A stretch of DNA of 64,000 bases from Candidatus Woesearchaeota archaeon. GTDB taxonomy: Archaea; Nanobdellota; Nanobdellia; Woesearchaeales; JAHWHD01. Position 1 is the stretch's first letter. Each line of letters begins with the position of its first letter. Under the pieces are notes generated by a model. That model ran no database searches. It was not told where the DNA came from and saw only the letters and a program-made list of their open reading frames with translations. Shown in pieces: positions 16,108 to 25,362 of the stretch. The position numbers and the translations under genes are program-made. Where the stretch lies: positions 1 to 64,000 of the forward strand of contig JAHWHG010000002.1 in the NCBI GenBank assembly GCA_019323515.1, read 5' to 3'.

Positions 16108-19100
16108 TTAGGATTTCTCAAAACAAATCTCAAATTCCTTATCCTTGACCTTTGCTTTTGAGCTGTGCATGAACTCTCGTCCGACCTTGTCAGACATCTC
16201 TATATCAGATGCTCCGCATTTTTGCTTGATTAAATCGCTGTGCTTTGAGAGTTCTTCAAGAAGGTCTGATGGGACCTTTATGAAAAGGTTGATGCGGTCT
16301 TTCTTGTGAAGGCCTTTGTTCTTTCTTTCAGACTGGACCCTTCTCATCAATTCACGGGCAAAGCCTTCAGCGTCCAGAGAGGCGGAACGTTCCTGGTTGA
16401 TGTAAATTGTTCCCCACCTGAATGCAGAGTCTGTGTAAGGCTCTGGAATAGTTCGTATAAGGATCATGTGGTCCATCTTTACAGAAATCTGCTCGCTTTC
16501 AACATCGAAAGTGTAAGCTCCTTCTTTTTGTATGTGTTGAAGTATGCTCTGCGGGCTTGTGGTAGTTAGATGCGCAATGATCTTTGCAGATTTTTCCTTG
16601 AACTCTGGCTGGAGTTTTGCATAGTCTGGCTTTAATGTCTCGCTGACTCCTTCAAGTGCTTCCTTTACTACAATCTCTTTAACATTTGTCTGGTTCTTAA
16701 TTAAATCAAGCAATGATTCTACTGCAGACTTTGTTTCCTTGTCTTTAGTTGTTATCACAATCTCTTTAAGAGGCCATCTTAAGCCTAGCTGGAGCTTGTC
16801 TCTTGCAGATAGTACAGATTGTATGATGTTCTGGCTGATTGTCATCTGCTCTTCAAGTTCAGTGTTGATTAGCGATTCGTCATGCTTTGGCCATTTACAC
16901 ATGTGAATGCTGTCAGGTTTTAGGTCAAACTCCTTCCTTAAGTTTTGATAGATTGCTTCAGTTATGAATGGGCAGACAGGTGCAAGTATCTTGATTGTCT
17001 CAAGAAGAGTTGTTGCGATTGTTGAAAGTACTGTGTCCTTGTCCTTATCAGAGCCGACTGCTGCCTTGTCACGGATAAGTTGAATATAAGTTCTTGAAAG
17101 TTCAAGGTAAAGCTGTTCAACATTTCCAGGAGCAAGGTCTAAAGTATAATTTTCAAATATTTCTGTCTGGCGTTTAATTGTAGAGTGAAGCCTGGAAAGT
17201 ATATAATGTTCTTCAACTGATGATTCAGCCTGGACAGTGAACGGGTTTTTGCCTAGCTCTTTTGCAAAGTCTATCAAGTAGTTATGGACGTTCCATAAAA
17301 TTGTAAGGTTCCTGTGCTTAAGCTTTGCCTCTTCCCAGCTGAAGTTTATGTCTTCTCCAGCAGGAGTTGCACAGACATATGAACGTAAAGTGTCAGCGCC
17401 GTGGCGGTCAATAAGTTCATAAGGTGAAATTACATTGCCAAGTGACTTTGACATCTTAACACCTTCAACATCTGTGAGCATTCCGTGCATGTAGCAGGCC
17501 TTGAATGAAAGCGGTTTGTTCATTGCTACCATTGATGCTACCATCAGCATGTTGAACCAGCCGCGCACCTGCTCTTTTGCCTCAAGTATGAAGTCAGCTG
17601 GCCAAAGGTTTTCGAAAAGGTCTTTCCTGCTTGGAAAGTCAAGGCAGTTCCATGAAGCAGTGCCTGCATCAATCCAGACATCAAGTATGTCAGGGATTCT
17701 TTTCATTTGCTTGCCGCATTCTTTGCAGGGGATAGTAATCTCGTCAATCCATGGTTTATGGAGATCTTCAGGTACTTTTCCTGCCTTGTCCTTTAACTCT
17801 TCAACTGAGCCGATAACATCATAGTAACCGCATTCGCATCTCCAGATTGGAACAGGGGTCCCCCAGAAACGTTGCTTTGTGATTGAGTTGTCGCGCAGGT
17901 GTTCAAGCCAGCCGCGCATTGCGTTCTTTCCTGCTTCAGGTACCCATGTAATCTCTTCATTAGCCTTCAGGAGTTCATCTTTCACGTCCTCGACCTTGAA
18001 AAACCATTGTTTTGTTGTCCTATAAACAATAGGGTTATGGCAACGTTCGCAATGTGCATAGTCGTGCTCAACGTCGCTGGTGGCGATGAGCATTCCTGTC
18101 TTGTCAAGCTCTTCAATGAACTTATTGTCATCTTTCTTAGCTGTCCAGCCAGAGAACTTGCCCATTGTTTCGTCAAACACGCCGTTCTCTTTTAGGGTGT
18201 TATAAGGCGGAATATTGTTGCGATAGCCTACTTCATAATCCTCTGGACCGCAGCCAGGTGCCATGTGTACAAGGCCAGTACCTGCGCTTAGGTCAACATA
18301 TTCATTTGAAAGAACAACAGTGTGAATCCTTGGATGTTCTTTTTTCATCTCTTTGTATGCAGGGATCTCGTCTTCCCATGGATGCTTATACTCGATGCCT
18401 TCGAGTTCAGTTCCTTTGAACTCTTCCTCAATCTTTAGCATTTCATCAGTGAAGTTCTGGATAACCGGGGCTGCAAGTCCTTTTGCAAGGATCCAGGTCT
18501 CGTCTTTTACCTTTGCACGCACATAGTCAAGTTCTGGATGTACCATTATCCCAAGATTAAATGGGATTGTCCATGGAGTTGTTGTCCATATTACCAAGAA
18601 CTCTTTATCTTTTCCTTTGACTGGAAATTTTAAGAAGATTGATTTGTCAGTGACTTCCTGGTATTCCTGTTCATGTTTTGCAAGTGCTGTCTGGCAGGAA
18701 GCGCACCATGATAATGTTCTCAGACCTTCGTAAAGTCTTTTGTTCTCATGTGCTTTTTTGATAAGCCACCATTCACCTTCCATATAATTCGTGTTGATAG
18801 GATAATAAGCGTTCTCAAAGTCCATCCAGATACCTAGGCGAAGAAGGTCTTCATCCATGACCTTTGCTTTTTCAACACTCCATTCCATGCATTCCTTTGC
18901 GAACTTGTCAAGGCCAAAGTTTTCAATGTCATGCTTGTCCTTTAATCCGTTCTTTGCCATTACCTTGTGAGCTGTTGGAAGACCGTGCATATCGTATCCT
19001 GCACGATCCCAGACATCAAAACCTTTCATCCTTTTATAACGAAGTACAAAGTCTTTAGAAGAGTTGTTCCATGCATGGCCCATGTGAAGCCTTCCTGAAG

Positions 19101-19236
19101 TGTATGGAGGACCTTGTAAAAAATAAAATTTTTGTTTTCCTTTATTGTTCTCTTTTGCAGTCTGCCAAATCTTGTTCTCAGCCCAGAATTTAAGTATCTC
19201 TGGTTCTTGTTCTAGAGGATTATATTTAAGTACCAT
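16108..19236 (-). CDS. ileS: Isoleucyl-tRNA synthetase
   Basis: A 1042-residue class I synthetase of the archaeal/eukaryotic type. The HIGH motif is seen as GPPYTSGRLHMGHAWN (about residues 41-56), the editing domain contains TTPWTIPFNLG, and the KMSKS loop is GVKMSKSLGN. Metal-binding Cys groups appear as CERC and CECG/CKECGK within the catalytic insert. The tRNA-binding C-terminal region is present. Full length; charges tRNA-Ile in the cytoplasm. A TATA-like sequence in the 78-nt upstream gap (TTATAAATAAAAA) suggests its own short-leader promoter. Confidence 0.97.
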   Translation of the reverse strand: MVLKYNPLEQEPEILKFWAENKIWQTAKENNKGKQKFYFLQGPPYTSGRLHMGHAWNNSSKDFVLRYKRMKGFDVWDRAGYDMHGLPTAHKVMAKNGLKDKHDIENFGLDKFAKECMEWSVEKAKVMDEDLLRLGIWMDFENAYYPINTNYMEGEWWLIKKAHENKRLYEGLRTLSWCASCQTALAKHEQEYQEVTDKSIFLKFPVKGKDKEFLVIWTTTPWTIPFNLGIMVHPELDYVRAKVKDETWILAKGLAAPVIQNFTDEMLKIEEEFKGTELEGIEYKHPWEDEIPAYKEMKKEHPRIHTVVLSNEYVDLSAGTGLVHMAPGCGPEDYEVGYRNNIPPYNTLKENGVFDETMGKFSGWTAKKDDNKFIEELDKTGMLIATSDVEHDYAHCERCHNPIVYRTTKQWFFKVEDVKDELLKANEEITWVPEAGKNAMRGWLEHLRDNSITKQRFWGTPVPIWRCECGYYDVIGSVEELKDKAGKVPEDLHKPWIDEITIPCKECGKQMKRIPDILDVWIDAGTASWNCLDFPSRKDLFENLWPADFILEAKEQVRGWFNMLMVASMVAMNKPLSFKACYMHGMLTDVEGVKMSKSLGNVISPYELIDRHGADTLRSYVCATPAGEDINFSWEEAKLKHRNLTILWNVHNYLIDFAKELGKNPFTVQAESSVEEHYILSRLHSTIKRQTEIFENYTLDLAPGNVEQLYLELSRTYIQLIRDKAAVGSDKDKDTVLSTIATTLLETIKILAPVCPFITEAIYQNLRKEFDLKPDSIHMCKWPKHDESLINTELEEQMTISQNIIQSVLSARDKLQLGLRWPLKEIVITTKDKETKSAVESLLDLIKNQTNVKEIVVKEALEGVSETLKPDYAKLQPEFKEKSAKIIAHLTTTSPQSILQHIQKEGAYTFDVESEQISVKMDHMILIRTIPEPYTDSAFRWGTIYINQERSASLDAEGFARELMRRVQSERKNKGLHKKDRINLFIKVPSDLLEELSKHSDLIKQKCGASDIEMSDKVGREFMHSSKAKVKDKEFEICFEKS

Positions 19237-19314
19237 TTTACAAGAATGGAGTTAGTTTTTTATTTATAAAGGTTGTGGGTGTGTTTATAAATTAAATTCA
19301 AAAAAAAAGGATAA

Positions 19315-19632
19315 TCAAAGTTTAAACCTGTTATATCTCTTGTCTATTATAAACAGAACACCAGTTATCATAAGAGGTACTGCCAAGAACAGGATTGCAT
19401 AGATATTGTCAAATATGAATGCATATGCTATCCCTGTTATCAGGAAGAAGTAACCACCAAGTTCGCGTTTTCTCCATGCGATTATTGTAGCGATGAGCGG
19501 GATTATCCAGACAACGCTTTCGATTATTGTTACTAATGAAAAGCCATGTGAAAGTACAACAAACATAAACCAAAAAAAGGTTGTGATACATGCCATGTAT
19601 CTTGGTACATAGTGTATATATTTATTTTTCAA
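19315..19632 (-). CDS. Small membrane protein
   Basis: A 105-residue protein that is almost entirely hydrophobic, with about four helices (ITTFFWFMFVVLSHGF, SVVWIIPLIATIIAW, GGYFFLITGIAYAFI, IYAILFLAVPLMITGVLFII). The pattern resembles short uncharacterised integral membrane proteins. It overlaps the end of the upstream coiled-coil gene by 11 nt, so the two are cotranscribed. Function unknown. Confidence 0.5.
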   Translation of the reverse strand: MKNKYIHYVPRYMACITTFFWFMFVVLSHGFSLVTIIESVVWIIPLIATIIAWRKRELGGYFFLITGIAYAFIFDNIYAILFLAVPLMITGVLFIIDKRYNRFKL

Positions 19633-20329
19633 GTATGCTCACCTGTTTTAACATTTTTCTACATTCTTTATCATTGAGAAGCTGCCTTGAGACTTCACAG
19701 AACAGTTTTCCCACGTGATAAATAAGTTCTTTTTGCTTTACAACGCAGTCCCTTATCTTGTCGATGGTGTGCACTCCTTCATGTGTAAGAAGGACACGGT
19801 GTTCAAGGTTTTCAGATACGCAATTGACAATATCTATAAACTTTAGATATGTTTTTTCAAGTTCGTCAAGTTTAACGTTTAAGTCATCAATCTCTTTCAT
19901 AAGAAAGAGGATGTTCATGTCTTTTTGTTTAGTAAACTTGTAGAAGATTTTCTTGCTTACCTTAACATCTTTTGTAAGTATCGTGACCTTTAATCTTGCA
20001 AGGTATGAAGTAAGGCCTTCAATGTTGCTGTTTATAAGCTGTTTCATTGCAATCTCTTTTGTGAGATAGTTTAGGTTTGTAAGCGCCTTATTGATCATTG
20101 TCTTTTCAGAGAAAGGTGCCTGCTTTATCTTTGAGGAGTATTCAGCAAGCTTGAGCTTGTATGAGTTCTTGAATTCTGTGATAGCTTCCTCAATATCTAT
20201 AAGATCATAAGCCTCATCCTTGATCCTTTGGATAGAACGTCTTTTCTTGCAAATCTGGGGTTCAGGCTTCTGAATAATAGAACCTACAGTAGTATTAACA
20301 ACATTGTTCAGATATTTGTCTATTTCCAT
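19622..20329 (-). CDS. Helical coiled-coil protein of unknown function
   Basis: A 235-residue protein predicted to be nearly all helical, Lys/Leu/Ile-rich with heptad-like runs (EAITEFKNSYKLKLAEYSSK, MNILFLMKEIDDLNVKLDEL). An upstream in-frame GTG (20350) would add seven residues, but GAGGTGG at the same place serves better as part of the leader. A TATA box (TTTATAAATAAA near 20386) puts the transcript start near 20360. No family recognised; it overlaps the small membrane protein gene. Confidence 0.5.
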   Translation of the reverse strand: MEIDKYLNNVVNTTVGSIIQKPEPQICKKRRSIQRIKDEAYDLIDIEEAITEFKNSYKLKLAEYSSKIKQAPFSEKTMINKALTNLNYLTKEIAMKQLINSNIEGLTSYLARLKVTILTKDVKVSKKIFYKFTKQKDMNILFLMKEIDDLNVKLDELEKTYLKFIDIVNCVSENLEHRVLLTHEGVHTIDKIRDCVVKQKELIYHVGKLFCEVSRQLLNDKECRKMLKQVSILEK

Positions 20330-20433
20330 TGTGCTATTTATTAATACCACCTCTTCTTAGAGAAGTAATAAGGTGAAATTTATTTATAAATCTTTAGGTT
20401 AAGCTTATAAATAATCAGTGCTAGTTTCTGTTT

Positions 20434-20763
20434 ATGATATCATGGAATGATTTTGAGAAAGTGGAGATAAGGGCTGGGACAGTGCTTAGGGCTGAGGAGT
20501 TTCCAGAGGCAAAGAAGCCAGCTTATAAGCTTGAGATTGATTTTGGTAGTCTTGGTATTAAGAAGACGAGTGCCCAGATAACTAAGCTTTACAAGCCTGA
20601 AGACCTGGCAGGAAAGCAGGTAGTTGCTGTTGTTAACTTTCCAGCTAAACAGATTGCTTCTTTTATGTCAGAATGTCTTGTTCTAGGAGTTGTTGGAGAG
20701 AATGGAGAGGTTGTGCTTTTGAGACCTGAGCGAGAGGTAGCTAATGGCCTGAGGGTCCTTTGA
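20434..20763 (+). CDS. CsaA-like tRNA-binding OB-fold protein
   Basis: A 109-residue stand-alone tRNA-binding domain. It contains VEIRAGTVLRAEEFPEAKKP, KKTSAQITKLYKPEDLAGKQ and VVAVVNFPAKQIASFMSECL, the pattern of CsaA and of the C-terminal domain of MetRS. CsaA proteins bind tRNA-like RNA and have been proposed to act as export-related chaperones. Length matches CsaA. A TATA-like GCTTATAAATAATC lies about 28 nt before the ATG. The 3' end overlaps a convergent gene by 23 nt. Confidence 0.85.
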   Translation: MISWNDFEKVEIRAGTVLRAEEFPEAKKPAYKLEIDFGSLGIKKTSAQITKLYKPEDLAGKQVVAVVNFPAKQIASFMSECLVLGVVGENGEVVLLRPEREVANGLRVL

Positions 20764-21082
20764 GTTCATAGCGAATTATGTTTGCTAGTGCAATGCCATC
20801 GCTTACTTCTATATCGTGTTGTTTTCTGATGATATCTTCAACTAAGTCAGATATTGTAGGTTGTTTGTCTCTTGAGAATGTGCCTTGATAAATAGTGCGA
20901 TGTTGTTCGTAATGGTCAATTGTTGTTAAATTAGAATAACGGTTCCTGTCTTGCTGTGACTCAAAGCGTAGTATTACGTGATCATAAGTCTGGAACTCTT
21001 TAAGGATAGCAGCTGCTATTGAGCCTGGTGTCTCCTGTTTAAGGTCATCAACCCAGATATTGCCGTTTATTCCGTGTCTCAT
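20741..21082 (-). CDS. Hypothetical protein
   Basis: A 113-residue soluble protein with no recognised motif; it has HVILRFESQQDRNRYSNLTT in the middle and a helical C terminus. It lies 47 nt downstream of the 198-residue gene in the same direction and has a TATA-like stretch (AAACTTAAATACTTC) just before its ATG, so it may have its own promoter. Function unknown. Confidence 0.45.
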   Translation of the reverse strand: MRHGINGNIWVDDLKQETPGSIAAAILKEFQTYDHVILRFESQQDRNRYSNLTTIDHYEQHRTIYQGTFSRDKQPTISDLVEDIIRKQHDIEVSDGIALANIIRYELKGPSGH

Positions 21083-21129
21083 GTTATTCTTAAGAAATAA
21101 AAGAAGTATTTAAGTTTTTATTTGATGTA

Positions 21130-21726
21130 TTATAATCCTAAAACCGTGTTACACATCCTTCTTTCCTTTAACAGGCTTGTAAGGATGTACTTGTCCTGGA
21201 TTTGTGGAGCTTTTGATTGAATATAATCAGAAAGTTCATCTTTAGTTGTAGCGCTCATGTGCCAGATATCTCGAGCTTCATCACAGATCATGTAAGGGTA
21301 GATGTCAATCTCAGACAAGTACCTGCGCTCCTTTGGAACATCTATAAGGAATGATGACAATGCTGAATTGGAGTCATAGACTCTAGCGAAAGGTCTTGTC
21401 CTGAAAGAATCTTCAGTGAAATAATCCTTGTGCATTGTCACTATAAATGAGCAAGGAAGGCCTTGTGCTATCATAAGGCAGCGGAATGCAATTGTCTTGT
21501 CATATTCGTCACCAATCCCTTGTTCTAGGATCTTGTCGATTGACCTGAATTCTTTTGTCTCTTCTGTTGATGGAAGTGATTTGATGTAATCTAATGTCCT
21601 ATGTGAAACTGCTCTAGCAGTTGTCATGTCTGAGAGTTCATAAGTTGTATGCTGCAGCTTTTCAACATGTGCAAGCACTAGCTTAGATACTTTTGTCTGG
21701 TCTCCTTCTTTTAGCCATGGATTCAT
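21130..21726 (-). CDS. Hypothetical protein, weakly transglutaminase-like
   Basis: A 198-residue protein. The stretch IGDEYDKTIAFRCLMIAQGL PCSFIV, followed by FARVYDSNSALSSFLIDV, is reminiscent of the core of transglutaminase-like folds (G-x-C-x-E-x...L-x-A-x-G-x-P-x-R, then a His strand). The nucleophilic Cys position holds Asp and the His position holds Ala, so if related it would be inactive. The resemblance is weak. A TATA-like AAATATTTAAAC precedes the start at about 25 nt. Confidence 0.4.
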   Translation of the reverse strand: MNPWLKEGDQTKVSKLVLAHVEKLQHTTYELSDMTTARAVSHRTLDYIKSLPSTEETKEFRSIDKILEQGIGDEYDKTIAFRCLMIAQGLPCSFIVTMHKDYFTEDSFRTRPFARVYDSNSALSSFLIDVPKERRYLSEIDIYPYMICDEARDIWHMSATTKDELSDYIQSKAPQIQDKYILTSLLKERRMCNTVLGL

Positions 21727-21843
21727 ACTTTTTGCAGGTTTTGATTTTGTTTAAATATTTATCGGTTTTAGTGAAGTTATAGCAATATTTTTATAGTTGT
21801 AATGACTTGAATTGTTATTAATATCAGTTAAGAGGTGATAATT

Positions 21844-22716
21844 ATGGGAATAAAAGACCAGTTGAATAAGTTGAAAGAGAATTGGCTGATCCTGTTGTTG
21901 GTTCTTGTTGTTGTTATTGGCCCGATGTTTTTTGGGAGTTTTGGAAGTTATAGGAGCATTAGCACTGAATCTTTTGGCTTGACTTCATTGGAGTATGCTG
22001 AAGCTCCAAGAGCAGCTGCAAAGTATGACTCTGATGATGCAGGTTCAGGCGCTGTTGAGAGAATAATAACAAAGGATGCTTCCTTGTCAACTGAAGTTGA
22101 GAGAGGGACATTTCATTTCTGGCAGGATGAACTTAAGAAAATAATCGCTGCTTCTGATTCAATACTACTTAACGAGAATGTGAACAAGTATGATTCTGGC
22201 TGGAAGGAGTATTACAGAGGTTATTATCAAATCAAGGTTCCAACTGTGAAGTATGATGAAGTGATTGCAGAGTTAAAGACATTAGGAGAGGTGGAGTCAT
22301 TTAGAGAGACTGCAACTGATGTTACTGAGAGTTATCTTGACCTTAATACTGAGCTAGAGGTTGAAAAGGAACGTTTGAAGAGATATCAGGCGATGTATGA
22401 TGAGGCAGTTGAGGTAGCTGATAAGATTGAGTTGAATGACAGGATCTTTAACCAGGAGAGAAGAATAAAGTATCTGGAGGAGAGGATTGAAAATATTGAC
22501 CAAAGAGTGGATTACAGTCAGGTTTACTTTACTTTAGATGAGAAAAGAAGTGAGTATGCATATGTTGCATTAGTGAAGTTCTCTGAACTTGTGAGAGGGA
22601 TAGTTGACAGCTTAAATGCACTGCTTAAGTTGTTTTTCTGGGCTGCGCCTTGGTTAATGGTCTATATTATCTATCGGATTATTAAGAAGAAGGTATCTCC
22701 TAGAAAAAGAAGGTAA
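21844..22716 (+). CDS. DUF4349 membrane protein
   Basis: A 290-residue protein. An N-terminal membrane helix (LILLLVLVVVIGPMFFG) is followed by an external domain containing RIITKDASLSTEV, YYQIKVPTVKYDEVIAELK and VESFRETATDVTESYLDLNTE, then a charged coiled coil and a C-terminal helix (LFFWAAPWLMVYIIYRII) with a basic end. This is the DUF4349 layout, with both ends in the membrane. The function is unknown. The start at 21844 is chosen because GAGGTGAT lies 4-5 nt before it; the in-frame GTG at 21835 is part of that site. Confidence 0.82.
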   Translation: MGIKDQLNKLKENWLILLLVLVVVIGPMFFGSFGSYRSISTESFGLTSLEYAEAPRAAAKYDSDDAGSGAVERIITKDASLSTEVERGTFHFWQDELKKIIAASDSILLNENVNKYDSGWKEYYRGYYQIKVPTVKYDEVIAELKTLGEVESFRETATDVTESYLDLNTELEVEKERLKRYQAMYDEAVEVADKIELNDRIFNQERRIKYLEERIENIDQRVDYSQVYFTLDEKRSEYAYVALVKFSELVRGIVDSLNALLKLFFWAAPWLMVYIIYRIIKKKVSPRKRR

Positions 22717-22785
22717 TTATTTTTTTTCATTGTTATTTTTATTTTTTAATAACTTTTATAATATTCTCTTTATTTCTTGATTTAT

Positions 22786-23316
22786 ATGAAATTATTGTTA
22801 CATGTATGCTGCGGTCCCTGTGCTACAGAGAGCATAAGAAGGTTAAAGGATGAGCATGAGGTTATTTGTTATTTCTATAACCCTTGTGTTGAGCCTAAGG
22901 AGGAATATGAGAGGAGGAAGGATGCTTTTGTTAAGGTTTGTGATGCTTTAGCAGTGGATTATGTGATTGGAGATTATGATAATAGGAAGTTCAGGGAGAT
23001 TGTCAAGGGTCTTGAGGCAGAGCCAGAGAATGGCAGAAGATGCTTAAGATGTTATGAGATGAGGTTAAAGGAATCTGGTAGGTTTGCTAAGGAAAACGGT
23101 TTTGATGTCTTTGCTACTACATTGACAATCAGCCCGCATAAGAATTCTAGAGTTATATTTGATATTGGGAATAAAGCAGGTTCTGAGCATGGTGTTAAGT
23201 TTCTGGGGATAGATTTCAAGAAAAATGAAGGGTTTGCTAACTCAGTAAAGATGAGTAAAGAGCTGGATTTATACAGACAGAATTATTGCGGCTGCAGACT
23301 TCTTTCAGTCAAATAG
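22786..23316 (+). CDS. queH: Epoxyqueuosine reductase QueH
   Basis: A 176-residue protein starting MKLLLHVCCGPCATES. The CCGPC pair, NPCVEPKEEYERRK, GRRCLRCYEMRLKE and the C-terminal YCGC match the QueH (DUF208) family, in which these cysteines hold a 4Fe-4S cluster and a metal. QueH reduces epoxyqueuosine to queuosine in tRNA, the last step of the pathway. The gene for QueA, the preceding step, is 370 nt downstream on the other strand. Queuosine is mainly bacterial and eukaryotic; archaea typically make archaeosine. The ATG at 22786 is preferred to an upstream TTG. Confidence 0.92.
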   Translation: MKLLLHVCCGPCATESIRRLKDEHEVICYFYNPCVEPKEEYERRKDAFVKVCDALAVDYVIGDYDNRKFREIVKGLEAEPENGRRCLRCYEMRLKESGRFAKENGFDVFATTLTISPHKNSRVIFDIGNKAGSEHGVKFLGIDFKKNEGFANSVKMSKELDLYRQNYCGCRLLSVK

Positions 23317-23636
23317 TCTTCAATACAATAATAACCCTGTTCCCTTGATTGCTCGACTTCTGCAGCTAGTAATGACAATGGGTCAAAGATATCCTCAAAC
23401 AGATAATGACCTAACCTAAGGTCTGTCTCGAATGCAGCGTTCTCTATTGAATATTCAATGCTTGTAAATGAATGCTGGTATTCTAGTTCTTCAGAAGTTT
23501 GTTCAAGGCAAGGTATAGTTTCCTCTTTTTCTGTTTGCTCATCCATAGACTTTAACATGTCCAATGGTGATTCATCTTCGTCCTCTTCAACAGGGGGCGG
23601 TTCATCACCTTCGTCTTCTAAATACAGTATAATCAT
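23283..23636 (-). CDS. Acidic hypothetical protein
   Basis: A 117-residue, very acidic protein (EDEGDEPPPVEEDEDESPLD near the N terminus), with no membrane segment and no recognised family. A TATA-like AAATTAAATAATTC lies about 25 nt upstream of the ATG, supporting expression and a leaderless start. The last 11 codons overlap the 3' end of queH in the opposite direction. Possibly a DNA-mimic or chaperone-like acidic protein, but that is speculation. Confidence 0.45.
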   Translation of the reverse strand: MIILYLEDEGDEPPPVEEDEDESPLDMLKSMDEQTEKEETIPCLEQTSEELEYQHSFTSIEYSIENAAFETDLRLGHYLFEDIFDPLSLLAAEVEQSREQGYYCIEDYLTERSLQPQ

Positions 23637-23688
23637 ATACCCTCAAACGTGAATTATTTAATTTTAGGGGTTAATAAAGCTTTTGTTA

Positions 23689-24687
23689 TTAACTGCCAGT
23701 AGCTTTTGATAACAGTGTTGCATCTCCTAAGGAGTAGAACCTGTAACTGTGTTTGATTGCTTCCTGGTATGCATTTAGAATTCTTTCTTTTCCTGCAAAA
23801 GCACAGACTAAAAGAAGCAGCGAGGATTTCGGAAGATGAAAGTTTGTTATCATTAAAGATACCTTTGATTTAAACCTGTAACCTGGATAGATGTAGATAG
23901 AGGTTGAGGTCTTTGCTGGTTTGATGTTTCCATTACTGTCAGATGCTGATTCAATTGCTCTTAATGATGTTGTTCCAACTGCGATCAAGCGGCCTTTGCA
24001 GCTGTTTATTGTATCTGCAGCTTCTTTTGTTATTTCGAAGTATTCCTTGTGCATCTTGTGGTCTTCAACATGCTCGGCTTTTATCTCAAAGAATGTGCCA
24101 TAGTCGATGTGAAGGCAGACCTTTACAATCTTTATGCCTTTATTTTTTATCTTTTGAATAACTTCGGGTGTGAAATGTAATGAAGCAGTGGGAGCAGCCA
24201 CACTTCCAGGTATCTTTGCAAAGATTGGCTGGTATTCTTTATCTGATAATGAGAGGCGTTTTATGTAAGTAGGGAACGGGTATTCTGCGTTTTCCAGGAT
24301 GTTTTCATTGTTGAACTTAAGATGGTAGATGTTGTCTTTTTTTTCAATAATCTCTGCCTTAAGGCTGTTGCTGAACTCTAAGATAGTGCCTGGCTTAGGT
24401 CTGTTGGATTTCACATGAGCTGTTGCGTTTTTTCCTTTGATGTCAAGGATAAAGACTTCAGCTGGTGCGCCTGTTGATTTTTTTCCGATTAATCGCGTAC
24501 GTCTAACCTTTGTTTCATTGATTACAAGCACATCGTCCTTGTTTAGATAATCTATGATGTCATAGAAATGTTTATGCTGTATAATTTTATCTTTTACAAT
24601 CATCAACCTGCTGTGGTCTTTAGGAAAGATAGGTTCTTGTGCAATAAGCTCTTTTGGCAGATTGTATTTGAATTTTTCGAGCAGCAT
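23689..24687 (-). CDS. queA: S-adenosylmethionine:tRNA ribosyltransferase-isomerase QueA
   Basis: A 332-residue QueA. Family segments are all visible: NLPKELIAQEPIFPKDHSRL at the N terminus, VINETKVRRTRL, SVAAPTASLHFT, LHIDYGTFFEI, MHKEYFEI and the closing NFHLPKSSLLLLVCAFAG. The enzyme transfers ribose from SAM to preQ1 at tRNA position 34, giving epoxyqueuosine. Length matches bacterial QueA. With queH nearby it implies a queuosine branch in this archaeon. The bacterial-type Tgt that inserts preQ1 is not in the window. Confidence 0.95.
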   Translation of the reverse strand: MLLEKFKYNLPKELIAQEPIFPKDHSRLMIVKDKIIQHKHFYDIIDYLNKDDVLVINETKVRRTRLIGKKSTGAPAEVFILDIKGKNATAHVKSNRPKPGTILEFSNSLKAEIIEKKDNIYHLKFNNENILENAEYPFPTYIKRLSLSDKEYQPIFAKIPGSVAAPTASLHFTPEVIQKIKNKGIKIVKVCLHIDYGTFFEIKAEHVEDHKMHKEYFEITKEAADTINSCKGRLIAVGTTSLRAIESASDSNGNIKPAKTSTSIYIYPGYRFKSKVSLMITNFHLPKSSLLLLVCAFAGKERILNAYQEAIKHSYRFYSLGDATLLSKATGS

Positions 24688-24765
24688 TTTTTTGAAATAT
24701 ACAATTTTGTTTATAAAGATTTAGCATATAAACTTATAAAGGTTTTTTTGTTATTAAATAATAAA

Positions 24766-25362
24766 ATGAATCCTACAACAATGAGACCAAGCATGATTGG
24801 AAATGAAGTAACTATAACTGATGAACCTGGTTTTAGTTTCACAAAAACTTTTTCAAAATATTTCAAAAGTATTGTATCTCTTGTTGCTGCAAGTTACCTT
24901 GTAGCATGCAGCACACTGTCGCCTGTTGATAGAGTAAAGCCTACCTACAAGCAAAGCTGGTTTGGGTGTAAAGTTGCAAGAGTTGAGGGTAAGGTTGAAA
25001 ATAAAGAGCAAGAGCCTATAATAGTTGCATCTGCAGTAACTTTAGAAAATTACACTGGACATGATCTTTTCTTGAGAAAGGATGTTCCTGTTGAGCATAA
25101 AATCCGTGATCTTTTCATGAGGTATCGCGAGGTTGAGCCTAGGAAACTTGAAAGGTTTGTTGATGAATATCTTAAAGCTCATAGGCAAAAGCTAGCTCCT
25201 CTTGATTATAATCCGCATGACCTTTTATACAGAGGATTGATTGGAGACAGGTTCTTTGAAGGTATGAGGTATGGAAGGCATCTTCCTGTAAAGGATACAA
25301 CTGCTTATGATGAGTTTATTGTTAAGATAGCAGAGAAACCTATAATTATTACAAAAGTTTAA
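24766..25362 (+). CDS. Putative lipoprotein (lipobox LVAC)
   Basis: A 198-residue protein. An N-terminal stretch of about 35 polar residues precedes a hydrophobic segment SIVSLVAASYLVACSTLSPV, where LVAC fits a lipobox with Cys as the lipidated residue. The rest is polar and unrecognised (FMRYREVEPRKLERFVDEYL). The longer reading frame from 24568 overlaps queA and is rejected; the ATG at 24766 follows a TATA box (ACTTATAAAGG) by about 28 nt. The stop codon directly abuts the 3' end of tRNA-Gly on the other strand. An lspA homologue is encoded at 52938. Confidence 0.55.
   Translation: MNPTTMRPSMIGNEVTITDEPGFSFTKTFSKYFKSIVSLVAASYLVACSTLSPVDRVKPTYKQSWFGCKVARVEGKVENKEQEPIIVASAVTLENYTGHDLFLRKDVPVEHKIRDLFMRYREVEPRKLERFVDEYLKAHRQKLAPLDYNPHDLLYRGLIGDRFFEGMRYGRHLPVKDTTAYDEFIVKIAEKPIIITKV

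Noticed and set aside
16306..19058. Several plus-strand ORFs of 60-107 codons
   Set aside because: All are antisense shadows of ileS with no family features.
21130..21726. Active transglutaminase
   Set aside because: Resemblance to the fold is weak and both Cys and His of the triad are missing.
24568..24765. N-terminal extension of the lipobox protein
   Set aside because: It overlaps the 5' end of queA in antisense and includes the TATA box of the gene.
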